In this document: piece after piece, positions 36,501-49,400 of the stretch
Layout: every line of letters starts with the position of its first letter
Numbering within the stretch: the first letter of the stretch is position 1
Assembly: GCF_000972845.2 (NCBI RefSeq)
Contig: NC_040017.1
Location: 23,583,606 to 23,647,605 of the forward strand
Source of the DNA: Larimichthys crocea
Lineage: Eukaryota > Chordata > Actinopteri > Sciaenidae
Length of the DNA stretch: 64,000 nt
Direction: 5' to 3'
Made by a program: the position numbers and the translations under genes
Notes under the pieces: model-generated
Told to the model about the DNA's origin: nothing
The model's database searches: none
Seen by the model: the letters and a program-made list of their open reading frames with translations, nothing else

Positions 36501-38120
36501 TAAAGTGTGGACAACTGGCCTCTATCTCCTGTTTGGAATCTTAAACATCTGCTGTTCCAGATTAGTTTAAAGCTCATAAAAATGTAAATCTGCCATACCG
36601 GGGTGGAGTGTTTGTAGAAAATGATTTATAAATACCTTAGACAAACTGTATATTTCTCATGCATTTATTTCTCCCTTTTGAAGGGTGGTGGCTGAGAATT
36701 TGAGCTAATCTGACATTTCATAAATCTTAGACCATTTAGGCAGATATTTAAAAATAGAGGTATTATTTCCTCTCCTACCTCAGCATCTCCATCGCAGGGG
36801 TAGAATTATTATTATGGATTTGTGGAGAAGTGGTGTTTATGAGTATACTCACACTGTTTAGAGGGTAAAAAGCAATTTTAACCTCAGCAATAACCGTGCG
36901 GGATATTGAAATATTGTGTATGCTCAGTGGAATGTCTCGATTCTACATATTCCAAAGGACTTTTGACTAAAGTTTCGCCTGCTGTTCTGTTTACATCAAG
37001 TCTCTCCAGCCTAGACTGTTTGTCTTTGTGCTGCTCTGAAGGAGACCTAACAAATTAAATTTTTGCTTAAGTGCACTGGGCAAACTAAGTCCCATTACAA
37101 ACAAGTTAGCCTCATTGACTCTCTCACCTTTCGCTAAATTAAAGCCTAATCCAAAGTTACAGCGAGCGTGTGTTTCCTTATGTTTCTCGTATATATCAAG
37201 CCTCCATCATGCTCTCACGTGTGCATTTTTTCATCATTTGTACCTCACACTGTGTAGTAATGACTCCCTGGAACTTGATTAATGCAAGTATTGATTTTAT
37301 TGTTAAATGTTAAATTAGATGCATGGACTCTGGTACTATTTATCATCATGCAGTGGCATATAATTAAATTGTCTGTTTATATTTTATGACTGTACACATT
37401 TATTAAATATTAAACTCATGTTGGTTTTTATTTTACCCACAGGACAATGATACTGTATGCAAACAGAGAGCAAAGGTTGAATACTGATATCTGTCTTTGG
37501 TGGTGAAACACAACATTAGCACGTAGTTTGACGCCTGGTATTACCAGGGGCATTTACTGCACATGAGGAACGAGACGGCAGGCGGGAAGCATGGAAAATG
37601 CTTATGTAAAATAAGTCTTTATATTATTCAGTATCACCAGCTACTTTTAGCTTTTTATTTCAGGAGACCTGATGTAGATGTCTGTATATTACTCACTGCA
37701 ATACATCATGGATTCAAACTTCTATCATGGAATATATGTGGGATGGATTGGATTTATAATGGGAAATCATTTCCAAAATGCTCAAATTGGCTTAAAATAC
37801 AGACGCTTAATGTTTCGAGGAAGCACTCAAGACTGTTCAATTGATTTCTTTTTTGTATATTTAACAGCAATGTTACTTTAAGAACACAATGTTTAACCAA
37901 ATTATAAAATAATTCAAGCTGAATTATACAGTAAAAGCTAATAAGCTTTTGGGAACTGCCTCGTTTTTAGTGTGCGCCACGCTTTTATCTCCAAGTGAGT
38001 CACCTGATCCATTTTCTCTTTCCTGATAAGATCCTCTACTCTTGGTACTTTCTCCCTTGTCCATCATCTCTGCTTTACCTTTAAAAAAAAAACCCCACTC
38101 ATAGCCACCCCCACATACGT
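33580..38120. other. Non-coding unique stretch
   Basis: No gene seen. 33705-33725 is a two-copy direct repeat of GTCCCTGGCA. 34702-34715 (GTTGCCATGGGGAT) is an RFX-like half-matched site. 35640-36170 is a long repeat-free block with TAATTAATGAG, CCTGGCAACAA and several TAAT cores, a reasonable candidate for a conserved regulatory block (inference). An acceptor-like TTTTTATTTTACCCACAG ends at 37442 and opens only 14 codons (DNDTVCKQRAKVEY) before TGA, with no good donor. Confidence 0.55.
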
Positions 38121-38141
38121 ACACACACACACACACACACC
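38121..38141 (+). repeat. (AC)10 microsatellite
   Basis: Uninterrupted AC run of about 21 bases. Confidence 0.92.
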
Positions 38142-39554
38142 ATTTCTGGGTACTGGGATTATGGACTATGTCCCAATGCATTCATATTTCAGAGTTGTAT
38201 CTCTAGTGTCACTCTACATCTTGTCTGTGGAAGCAACACGGATGATCCAGCTTGTGTTTAAGCTTGTTTATGTTGCTGACCCAGTTACTGGATTCTTGCA
38301 GCGTTACTGTATATGGACAGGGTGGGGCAGCGGCATAGGAATAATTTATTTCAATTTAGCTCCCCATTAAGAAGTATGAACACACACATTGATGTTTACA
38401 TAACAAACACACACACACACACACTCAAACACACCACTACATACATTTATCTGCTTTGCAGCTTTACTGAGTCTTGTGCTTTTCATGTTATTCTCACGTC
38501 TAAGGAATGTATGCATTACTCACACCAAGCTCCTATAGATGCTGGAGAGTAGCTACACAGTTATAATACAAGCAAGCTCATGATTGATGGATAATTGAAG
38601 ACCTGAACTGTGTAGAGAAAGTGGTTGGATAACCGGGGGAAGATGGAACCATGAAGAATACTTTAGCTTTTCATTTAAAATCCAAGGTATTCAATAATGC
38701 AGAGAGCCCTTTGAAAGCTCAGTCGAGTATTCAAGCACAGAGGTTGTCAACAATGTTGGGAAAAGTTAAAGGCACAGCTTGTACCGAGCAGTGTTTGTAG
38801 CGGGAGACCTCTCTGTGTGTGTGTGGGCTGTTGTAGGATGGTAAAATGACAAAACATCTCCCGTGTTTAATATTCCGGGCACTTATTCATTTTTCATGTA
38901 TAACCTGCCATTATTGGTTTTATATGACCTTAAAACTGCTGAACTGATCATGTTTCCCAGAACTGCTACACTGAATGACCATCCAAATGATGTCACTCTC
39001 TGATGGAATCACCATCAATGTTCAGGCTGTTATTTCACTGCATCATCTTATTTATGTTGTCATCAGTGTCTCCCATGTTTTTACAATAGCCCAGAAGTGG
39101 ACAAACGTTACACAGTAGTTTCCTCTTCACACTTTGCAATCTGCAGCTACACTGCCAGATGTCACTAAATCCTACACATACTGTAGGTCCTGGAGAATGT
39201 AGATTCAGCACTAAATTCAATATTGTCAACCTTTGACGGAATCGTATTGTCACAGAATAATCATATTGCCTTCTGCCTTTTACAATTTGTGTAGGTGCAC
39301 AGCTATGCAAACCCACTTTTAGGAAAGGTTCAAACACACAGTGGATTACTGTTGGAGGATTTCACTGGAAACAACTGTGAAAACAAATTTAATGCTAGTG
39401 ACTATAAGTCAGAAAATGATGAGATTCCATCCTTTATTTCTTAATTATTGTAGTATTTTTATGATTTCATGCACAAAATATTTATTCTAAGCCTTTATTC
39501 TTTTACTTAAATCTTCTTAATTGTGTCTGTGCTCACTGTAAGGTAAACATTTGT
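38142..39554. other. Non-coding unique stretch
   Basis: No gene seen. Apart from the CA tract at 38407, this is ordinary unique sequence. The minus-strand open frame at 39035-39337 (100 codons) shows no domain. Confidence 0.55.
38407..38424 (+). repeat. (AC)9 microsatellite
   Basis: Uninterrupted AC run of about 18 bases. Confidence 0.9.
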
Positions 39555-39590
39555 TTTTTAAATGTGCTCTATAAATAACTTGACTTGACA
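39555..39590 (+). mobile_element. Old LINE 3' tail
   Basis: TTTAAATGTGCTCTATAAATAA followed by CTTGACTTGAC. This pattern, a GTGCTxTATAAATAAA block followed by a short tandem repeat, is the usual 3' end of several fish LINE families. Only the tail remains. The family assignment is from memory of the motif. Confidence 0.5.
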
Positions 39591-40023
39591 AATCAACAAT
39601 CGGCAAAGCGCTGTAATAAAAAGAGTAATGCTCCAACAAAGGCACTGGTGGAGTTGATAAAAGATGCATGTCAACACAATAACCAACTGAGAGCAGCGGC
39701 TGGTAACAAAACATATTAGTTATCATTTTGTCGGTCGGTCCAGATTAATAACTCCAAGCAAACTAAAGAAATAGCTCATGTTCATATGTGTTAAGACTTT
39801 GGTATGGCATTGACAGTCCTCTATCATATCCATACACAGTCCTGCCATATACTAGATGTAAACCTAGTCTTGTTAATTTAACTAGGACAGCTTTGGAGAA
39901 ATCATAGACTGCCTGATTCGTCCTAATGAGCCATGTCATCACATGTGAAGAAGCTGCTGCTGCCAGCTCTGTATAGAGACATTCTGCTCTGTTGAAACTC
40001 CCACCACCCACTCACCATCTTCT

Positions 40024-40025
<2 letters not shown>
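39591..40025. other. Non-coding unique stretch
   Basis: No gene seen. The 21-base segment at 39931-39951 matches 71-91 at all but one position (see findings). Confidence 0.5.

Positions 40026-40064
<39 letters not shown>
40026..40064 (+). repeat. (CA)19 microsatellite
   Basis: Uninterrupted CA run of about 39 bases. Confidence 0.97.
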
Positions 40065-40066
<2 letters not shown>

Positions 40067-42892
40067 ACTCTTCATTCGCCACCATTGAGAACTGTTTGTC
40101 TTGAGGGTCTTAAGAGAGAAATGTTTACCCTCTTGTGTCAGCAACAGGTGTACTATCTCATGAGGAACAAATGTATCTTTCACAGTCTGTTCAGCGTCTC
40201 CAAGATGGGTGACGATCATCATCTTGTACACACAAGTTTACACAGGTAATTTTCGAATGATACAAGCTGTATAATTTACCCTTGATCTCAATGACAACAC
40301 ATCCATCTGTCTGTCCTTCATACTGCTGTCAGTGAACCTGTGACAGCGTCTGTCCTTGTTGCAAAGCTTGTTGCTCAGACAGTGTTGTGAGATTGATGTA
40401 TTCACAAACATTTACTGATGTCTCGCCCTCTCTGTCTGTCCTGTTAAGCCGGACACTGTGGAGTTAGGAATGTTAAGAATAGTACTGCCTTCAGTCGGTT
40501 GTGTCGGTCTCTGAGGTAATTGTCATGATGCTCTCACTTTGAAACTAAGTCAGACAGCTGACATCATTGACCAGCTTCCCTTTCTCTCATCTGCTGTCAG
40601 GATGACACCATCCTGTCCCTCCTTCCACTCGTGGTGGCTCAGCAGAAGACGAAGGGAGTTATCTGATCTTGGCAGTGTTGACTGCAGAAGTAATTAGAAT
40701 GCACACTTCTTAGGTCCTTACACAGATATGCTAATCCACTCCATTAATCTTGTCCCCTCGCATGTAAACGTGGGAGCCTGACGCTGCACCAGTTGGTCCT
40801 CGCACTCTAAACTGTTAATGCTTTGCTGTTTTGCTTGGAGAGAGCAATCTGCTGGAAAATAATCAAGGCTGCCTGGCCAGGACATCACTATGGTAACTTC
40901 CCATGACCCCCCACTGCGTAGGATCAGAGCTATCAGTAGATTAATTAGGCTGACTGCTACGAATCCTCCCCTCTCGCAACGCCCTCTATCATCGGGTTGC
41001 GTTCGCTGGTTATACAGTTACCCATTGATTTGATTGGTCCTGTAGTGGTAGAACACTTTGCAAGTCAGTTGTTTACTTGAACAACACTAAAGTGATTGAG
41101 TTGAATTGATTTCCCAAAAGAACTGAATCGAATTTCATCTGCGGGCTGGATGATTTCTGAACACTTCAAAGTGAGTCTGTGAGCTTGTGAAGGGGCTTCT
41201 AGATTTAGAGGTTTAGACTGTCCTCAACTCGCTCATTTGCATATGACAGTCTGAAAGAAACTCAGCATCGTGTTAGTTCATGGTGCAGACCCAAACCCAA
41301 AGTGGCATTGGTAGCAGTACAAAAGTGAGCTGCTGAGCTAGTAAATCTGACAAAGCTTCTTATCCAAAAAGGATGAGTTACATGATTTTTACCTTGTAAT
41401 TTGTGTCATAAATGTTAGTGTGTCCCATCATTATTTTATAGGTCTGCAATACAGTATAAGTTCCTCGTAATTTCATTAGTACAACTTTGTTTTTCTCCGT
41501 GTCATCTTGCTGCGCTACTTAATTACTTTTAGTATCTCTTAATTAAAAACTGTTACAACTCAATTAATGTCCATCATAACTGATTTACAAGTGGTGAGTA
41601 AAACTATAGTTAATATTAAGTCATATAAAGATGACTAAACTTGTCATTCAGACTGATTTTCTGCAGCTGCTTCATAGTAAAATCCTTCCGTTGTTGCCAG
41701 TGACTGTGCAGCTTGTATTCAAATGTCGGATGGTACCTTGTGAAGTTCTTGTTTCCTACATGACAGTAATGAACATTACAATAGTGTGCTATTAAATCCT
41801 CTGTCAGAAAAAGATGAGTCACTTTGTGTTTGTGACAGAAAATGTTACATCTTTGTGAAAAGAAGTGGAAACAAATATAGAATTTTTGTCTGTTTTGTCA
41901 TAGCTTCAAAACATATTGGTCTTCAATTTTCTTTTAGGTGTCTTTTGGAGACCTAAAAAATAAGAAAATGAATCCTTACATCAACAAATGAAATGGAAAA
42001 AACAATATTACAAACAGCACCTTATTTGTGATGATGACAGATGCTTCTTGTGCGTGTTACTATGTATGTAATGTAACAATTCAGAACATTGATAAGAACA
42101 TTTACTCTGGTAATTAAAAACTGCTCAGTACACACACACACACACACATTGACCTACTGTTTATCCCCTGTGTAAATTCACGTCACCAGTAGTTGTATAA
42201 TTTGTTTTTCCAGCTGCAGTTGGAGTATTCTGTGGATTTGCTTCAGTAAGTGTATATTCCCTCTGCACAGCATTGTAGCTACCGTGGACCACTGACCATC
42301 ACTGTTAGCCGATCAAGCCACTTTATCAGCTTTATCAGGTGGCGTGCTGTTTCACCGGGGTTGGGTCGGGGAGAGTGAGGCAGAGGGGGTTGTTTTCTTT
42401 TTTCACTTCATGCTTTGGTAGCCACGGCTTTGTTGACCAGCCTCTGTCTGTATGTGTACTTTGGACTTGACATGAGGACAGTGCAGGATCAGTGGGAGAA
42501 TCAGTGGAACAGAACTTGACAAGAGAACATGAAGGATCCCTCTGGAGGAGGTTAGACAGAAAAAGACTCTTTCTCTGTGGGGGAAACATTTCATTCAGTG
42601 TTTGTTTGATCCTCTGTTGCTTCATGTTTTACCTCGGTTGAGTCCTGATGCATGCCTGCAGATGGTTTCTCTAAAGTCTCTATGAAGCAGCCTCATTTAG
42701 TACTTTGTGCTCTTCAGTAAAATGTATCTTAAGTTTAACCTCTTACTTAAAAGGCAACTCAGCCCGTTTTACATGGCAGTGTCAGTTTACTATTCATCAG
42801 TGCAGTACTGTGGGCTGGAAAGTGATTTGCTTGACTAGTCTTGGTTTGGGTTTGTACACACAGGTGTATGGTACAGTGCATTATAGGAAGTA
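40065..42892. other. Non-coding unique stretch
   Basis: No gene seen. It includes an octamer ATTTGCAT at 41235-41242 and the CA tract at 42130. 40600-40990 is a mixed-composition block without simple repeats. Minus-strand open frames at 42335-42625 overlap in two phases and have no domain. Confidence 0.55.
42130..42148 (+). repeat. (AC)9 microsatellite
   Basis: Uninterrupted AC run of about 19 bases. Confidence 0.9.
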
Positions 42893-42991
42893 AGGCTGCA
42901 AATAGTGATTATTATCGTCTGTTAATCTGTCGATCATTTTCTCAATTGATTAGTTGTTTGGTCAATAAAATGTCATCAAATGGTAAAAAAT
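42893..42991 (+). mobile_element. Fragment of the dispersed repeat (copy B)
   Basis: GGCTGCAAATAGTGATTATT opens the element, as expected for the family's TGCAAC-type terminus. It is followed by 'GTTAATCTGTCGATCATTTT', 'CTCAATTGATTAGTTGTTTG' and 'GTCAATAAAATGTCATCAAA'. The last two blocks align to copy A at about 5353-5398. The copy stops after roughly 100 bases, so it is truncated at its right side. Confidence 0.75.
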
Positions 42992-43374
42992 TACTAATAA
43001 TCCAGGATATATTGGCCTCTGCTACATTGATTTTGACCTTTGTATTTTCAATCTCTCTCTTTCTTTAAGTGTAAGACTAAGTTGAGGAAGGGGCCCTTAA
43101 AAAACTCTTAACAGAATGATTTTGTTGGCAGCCTAAGACCTGCCAAGTCTGTCAAGAAGATTAGTATGCATTAGTTTCATTGTGGTTCAGTTTGTCTGGC
43201 CAGCGTTGTACAGTGGTGAGCCGTGTGCTGCTCTAATAGCGGTAACTCAAAAATAGAAGTGCTGTATCGCTCAGCGGTGTGAAGCTTTTAGACAAGAAGA
43301 GCACAGAAAGACAAACGCAAACAACAAACTGGATTCCTCAGTTTGTTTGTGTGTTTTATAAAGGGGTTTTATTG
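42992..43374. other. Non-coding unique stretch
   Basis: Nothing recognised. It lies between the copy B repeat fragment and a LINE tail. Confidence 0.5.
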
Positions 43375-43445
43375 TGTGAAGCACTTTGTGTTATATTATG
43401 TTTGCATGAAAAGTTCTGTACAAATAAAGTCGGAGCGATTGATTT
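43375..43445 (+). mobile_element. LINE 3' tail
   Basis: GTGTGAAGCACTTTGTG, then AAAAGTTCTGTACAAATAAA, then GATTGATTTG. The order 'GAAGCACTTTGTg..GAAAagtgCTaTAcAAATAAA plus short tandem repeat' is typical of fish LINE 3' ends (recalled, not searched). The body of the element is absent, as with most 5'-truncated copies. Confidence 0.65.
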
Positions 43446-44259
43446 GAAATCAGATCCTAGGCAAAGAGAAGAACATTTAATTTGCTATGACACTTTTTCT
43501 ACAGTAGTTGGGTCTGTTTAAGCTTATCTATATAAAGCTTACTGTTCAGTTATAACAAGCGTTGGCAAATATAATGAGGTCTCCTTTTAGTCATTAGACT
43601 GTTTTTTAGTCATCCAGAGAAAGTTAATCTTTCATACTCAGCTAGTTGTAGTCATATTTAAACAGATTTTTCCTATTAAGGCTTCATAAAAAGAGTAAAC
43701 TCACAAGTGAATCATTCACATATCAAACTGGTGTAATTTAGGGGCACAGTGTTGGTATTATTTTTGATACTGATAAGGAAACTGTGCCAACTGATTAACT
43801 GTACAGGTCACTCCTAATTTGGGAATGTTTTCGCATTACACTATAAATAGTAGCATGACTGTATTTGTCCTTATTACTGTAAGGGGTTTCATAATGTGTC
43901 ACTGTGACTGCTTCTGTCTAGTAAAACAGGATCATTACTAGTTTCACATTCAAATGATGATTACCTTTTGAAAGTTTACTGACGTGCTCTGACTACAGAC
44001 AACACTGTGAACATTGACGTGTGTGTAAATATAATCTGCTCTGCAAACTCCGATTTGTCACTTGGCTGCAGGATCCCTTGCATGGCTGGCAGTGTCACTG
44101 TGTGAGATGGCTGCTGTTGTGATGGGTAGTTGATTATGGCTCATCTGCCTGCCAGCACCCTCAATCAACATCCACAACTAAAGCGATGAGGAAGAGGGGT
44201 GTTTATTTGGGCCTGGATTCTGTAAATGCCACAGTGGATACATAAGCCCCGTGCCTTAT
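43446..44259. other. Non-coding unique stretch
   Basis: No gene or repeat recognised. Confidence 0.5.
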
Positions 44260-44830
44260 TTCTATGCTCAACTTGCACTGCTTTCTCTCCCTCTTTCATG
44301 CCCCCTCTCATTCTATCCCTGTCAGCTTTCTGCTGCACTTCCCCTTCCTCAGTCCCCCTCCTCGCGCCACAATCAGAGAGAAATGTTTATGAGCCAAGCT
44401 TGAAATCGTGACCCGAGCCACCCTGTCCCTCGTCTCCGTCACCTGATGTATTTTTCTCCAACCTCCTGTCTCTATGCCAGAGTAAAATTGGCCAACCCTT
44501 AACATCTCCTACAGCCCCACCAGACAACCTCCTCCCTCTCCCCATAGCCTGGCTCAACCCAGGCTGCCAGTCTGCTGTGCTGTTCTGTGCTCTACACGCT
44601 CCAGTGCGCTGTCGGCTGGTGACAGGCTATTTGGGATTTACCCACTGCTGCTGTGCCTGTCTCTTCATCTGCAGCCTTTCATGGCAGTAAAAAGCAGTCT
44701 CTCCACCCCCTTATCCTTTTCCTCCCTTCCCCCCGCACCCACCCCTCACCCTTCAGCTCAACTCATTCCACCATCCTCCCACTGCCCCCTCCCCTTCCTC
44801 TCTCACCATATCTGCTCCTAATCCCATCCT
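44260..44830 (+). repeat. Pyrimidine-rich low-complexity region
   Basis: Long C/T-rich runs (for example 44283-44360 and 44690-44820), interrupted by a purine-rich patch near 44376-44410. They keep several plus-strand frames open and mimic acceptor tracts, so splice-site predictions here should be treated with caution. Confidence 0.7.
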
Positions 44831-46386
44831 CCTAAAGACTGTAATTGAGCAGCGCAGCGTGTTGGGATTAGGACTGTTATTGGGGATATTCTCATTGCAG
44901 GAGAAATTTGGGTGAAAGTGTGGGCAACTGGTATCTACTGACACTTGGATGTGAGCAGATGGTTAGGGAATGCGGGGTGTAGGGGAAAGGGAAGAGGGGG
45001 TGGGTGAGCTGCCGTCACCGGACCCCTGTTCTGACAAGGTCGATCTCCAGGTCACTGCTGATATCCAACAAAGTGACAGAAAATCCATAAAACCATAACG
45101 CTTAAACAATAAAACATCAGCTCCTACAGCCCAATATGACATCAGATCACTGAACAATGATGGACATATAGTTTTTTTTCCATATAGTATCTAACATTTG
45201 GAATGATATTTCAAAAGAGCTATGAAGGCCATTTGAGTGATTGATAACCTTTAATAGCAATCAGTATGAATCCATAGCATGCCATCTGATCTGCTATGTG
45301 CTAAGAAAAACTTATGTCCTGGCACGCCCGGGTCTGTGGTAGAGATTTACTATTTGGCAAGTAGCAGTGCTGGTTGTCTAGATGTGTTTGCCAATTCTTA
45401 TTGATTAGGTCTTTGGCCCTTGATCCTGTATTTTGAAGCAGCCCTCTTTTTTTTAAATCCTCCATCAGGAGATAAGATAAAAGCGACAACACAGAAAAAG
45501 AAAGAGTTGATTTTACCCTTGCTCCCAGAGTTAATTGAGGGATTTGCCATGACCCAGATGAATATTGATTCCTAATGGAAACCAGACTTCAATTGGCAAG
45601 TAGGTCTCGCAGGCCATTGAAGCAGTCAATGGGGAGAAGAAAAAAAAAAAGCGTTTATGTATCTGGCAACATCCAAAACAGTTAGTTTCTTTAATAATAT
45701 ATGATGCAAACTACATTTGCATTGAAGTGTGCATCAGCTAAGTTGTCATGTGGCCAGCGTGAGGTGAGATGTGTGTTTAAACTCTTTAGGATTTAAAAAA
45801 GTCTTGCAAACTGCTGTGGAATCATCAAGTTTATTTCCCTGTACTTTGTAAGCTGCTTAAGTCCTGTGCCAGCTTAGCATTGCCATATTAACATCACCCA
45901 GTGAGACAGCTCTGACAAGCTCCCTTCCTCCACAGTTGTCTCCTGCTCCTATTGCCTGACTGGCACTGTGCGAGAGAGAAATAAAAAAAAAAAAATCTCA
46001 CACAACCACACACATACACGAGCTCACGCCTTTGCCACACACAGTTTAAAAACACTTTAAGCAGACGTGGTTTTACATACTTTACATCGAAGCTTTGCAT
46101 TTTGACATCAGACAACATTTGTCCAAGTATTAACGTTTGCCAAAAGAGTGTTTTTTCCCCCCTTAAATGATAGGAAAAAAAGTAGCTGAGGTATGTAGAC
46201 GTGATGATTGACAAAGCTTAATGTCATGTTAGCAGCTGATCAACGCCATTTGTCTACCCTCATGTCCTTGGCTGGATTCCCTGTTTCCTCACCGTTGAGT
46301 CTGTGTGAATGTAGGGATGTGGAGAGGGAGGATTAGAAAGTCACTGTTAAGCAAACATACGAACACAACACAGTTTAATGCATTGG
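44831..46386. other. Non-coding unique stretch
   Basis: No gene seen. A-runs lie near 45640-45652 and 45984-45997. An octamer ATTTGCAT is at 45715-45722. At 46141-46196 a strong pyrimidine run ends in GATAG (46173), and a donor-like GAG|GTATGT follows at 46191, bounding a 17-nt segment that I regard as a weak exon candidate. Confidence 0.5.
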
Positions 46387-46402
46387 ATGATTAATTAATC
46401 AT
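46387..46402. promoter_or_regulatory. 16-bp palindrome of homeodomain type
   Basis: ATGATTAATTAATCAT is a perfect palindrome built from two TAAT/ATTA homeodomain cores in opposite orientation. Such sites suit dimers of paired-class or POU-homeodomain proteins (known of these families). No other motif nearby identifies a particular factor. Confidence 0.35.
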
Positions 46403-49400
46403 GCCATGTAAGTAGTTTGCATTACATGACACCAGCTGCCCTCTGACTTTGACGAGCATGCTTGTTATACTGTGGGACGGTTGCTACATTGGCTAATATT
46501 TTTGCCTGTGTGTTATTATGTAGCGTTGAGCCTGTTTTAACTAGCTGTTGTAAATACTAATGTGTCTTTGTTGCTGTCTAGAAATGATGTGTAAACCTCT
46601 AAACGAACACTTTATTTTTATGTGGTAAAACGGCGGTAGTGAAAGAGAATCACAGCAGCACATTTTTTTTAGTCTGCCACCTGAGGCTGTACTGAGTTCA
46701 GCTTTCACCTGATCTGTGTCAGTCTCTGCAAAGTAAAACTGACAAAATGTGTCAGAAGTCTTTTGTAAGGTGTAAGACACTGTTACCTAGATGTTCAGGT
46801 TAAATTAAACCGTGTTTCACTGAGTGCAATTATTGCACACGCCAAGTCCGTCAAGGGTAGAAGGGTGTGGATGAACACTTTTACAAAATGATAGTAGTTT
46901 TTGTTCAGACCGTGTAATGTAACAGCTATTGATTGGATTGCTGTCAGCTTCTGTCAGGTGTAGTTTGTTATGTAGTTTGGACCTGTGGACATCTGAGTTT
47001 TAGGAGGAAACAAATAAAAAACAGTTTTGTTGGTTTGTTGTTTTCACATTTGGGCACAATCTGAACAGGAATAATTCCTCTCGTCTGAGACATGATGTGA
47101 ACACAGGATGAGCCTCAGCTTATGACAGGTCCAGCCTTTTGTTTCCTCTCCTGTCAGTGACTAAATTTAACATGCATAAGCCTCTTACCAATACAGAGAC
47201 AAACAAGATGGACTTTTATTGGTTCTTAGGAAACAAAGGTATCATTATTATTGCTTGAAGGAATGTGCCCGCAAAATTATGTTTGCCTGTCAAACTGATT
47301 TCAGAGGCAGTGCAAAGCAATAAATTTGGGAAGTGAAATGTAATTCTATTCATGACGTTCCATATTCCTTCAATATTGTAACATTTATATTATGTGCCAG
47401 GCTGGTTTTCCTCTGGAGGCTCTCTCGTCTCAAAGCCTTCTGTTTTCATAATAAAGACATTATAACGGTATAAAGAGTACTCCACGTTTTTATATTGCCT
47501 CCCACCAACAATTTGCCCCCTTTTAAGCTATTCCTATTGCCCACATTTCAACATAAAACCAAATATTTACTACAAACCCCATCTTCTCTCAGCAAATGAT
47601 GCTGGGGAGAATGAAGCCAAGGCTTGGTGTGTAATTTATAATACGCAATGTATGATTTGTCTGGGTAATGAGAACAGAGCTCTTTTCTAAGCTATTCCAC
47701 CCACTGAACGCCCTGATTGATTAGGAGCTGGCGAAACAAACTCACTAGATTCATGCTTGCCTTAATGCTTTAGACCCCAAGCTGGAATATTAACCTAGAT
47801 GTATTACAATGAAATATTCACCTTCTTGTGCCTTATAAATCACAAAGTGGGCAGAGATTGCAGTGAACGTGGCACTGGTGTGCTCAGGGTCAGCCCATTT
47901 TCTCCTTTTCTCTCTCTCTCTGATTCTCCTCCTTCTCTGTCTGGCTTTCTTACTGCTGAGACAGTAAGAGCATGTCAAAGACAGACCACAGGGTGGGGTA
48001 GGAGGACGCGTAATCAGCCATATGTCTTCACTCTGCAGCACAGCAGCCATGGGGGGAGATGGGAATACTGCCTAGTCCATCACAGTTTGTGTGTAAATGG
48101 ACGCACAGATCTTATTCGTTAACCTCTGTTCCAAGAAGCTCGATTTCATACTTTATATCTGCATTCACTAGGAAGCATTTCTAATTATGAGATCATGTTT
48201 CGGGATTGTATTTCAGTGGCTAATGGTTGAGCTTTGCAGTCCTTCTGTTTATTATTTTTCTAGAAGAGAAACATTACTATAGACAAAATTTATGGCATGC
48301 ATTATAAAACCCAAAAGACATACATTAGGTCTTAATAGCCTTTGATAGCCATATGTATTGTTTTTCTTTAGCTGTATGTCCCATCGTGTGGGTGTGATAC
48401 TGCGCCCTGAGGCTGTGTTGTAGATGAGTAATGGGGGTGCAAATGTAAACACTGAGTTTGGGAAGCAGTTCAATCATGGGCTCACGCTGAGACCTTTAAT
48501 ATCCAACTGAAATTTCAGTTTGACATAAACTTTCGTAAAACTGACAAGAGAGACATATTAACACAGTCATACCTGAGGGTAAAACAAAAGGGGCTGAACA
48601 ATGCCCAAACCCCCACACACACTCTCAAACAGGAGACAGGAAGACAAACAGTTTCCCTCTATCAGCGTGCCACATTAATGCAATTTAGAGATGAGTAACA
48701 GCAAGAAACAGACAGCATATTATCAACTAATGGCTTTGGTTTCGCAATCCATCTAACAGCAAATGTGCATGCTGATATAAATAACATTACTAACCGTGCT
48801 TGGAAAAAAAAAACATCCACAGCAAAGAAATGATCGTGCAGCATCAAATACAAAGAAGAACAGTTCTTTAAGAAATGAATGAAATAGGTGAGGTTCTGTT
48901 ACGATGCTTAAATTGGACAGAGACAAATAAAGTGTGGACGTGACAGCTTGCGTTTAAGCTCCGACTTGCTTTAAAGCGGTTGCCAGTTGTCTGACGTGAT
49001 ATAGGCAGCTGACAACAATACAAGAGCAGCATAATAAGGTTTGTGGGCATCTCTGTGTGGCTTGACAGCAGTCGTATTTATCAATCAACAATTTAAATCC
49101 CTCACTGACACGTTTTATTGGTTCCTTCCTTACACCCCCCTCCTCGATCTAATACTGGCGTCGCACATGTTCAGGTTCGATGAGATCTGTGATTGCAATA
49201 TAACTGATGAAGGCAATTATAGCATAGTAATCATCTTTAAATTTTACTTGCTGTGTCGGGAATCATCATCCGTTCTGTATAATTTTGCAGCTCCACAAAT
49301 TTTTTATTTTTTTTATGTTGGCAGAATTAAATACTGCCAGCTACCTTTGTTCAAATTGCAACTACAGTAAAAAGTTAGAAAACAGCCTCAAGTTTCCAGA

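Noticed and set aside
37443..37487. Exon-like frame DNDTVCKQRAKVEY after a good acceptor
   Set aside because: A stop comes after 14 codons and the only nearby donors are poor. I left it as a remark.
44260..44830. Many acceptor-like pyrimidine tracts
   Set aside because: The whole region is C/T-rich, so such tracts are expected without any splicing function.
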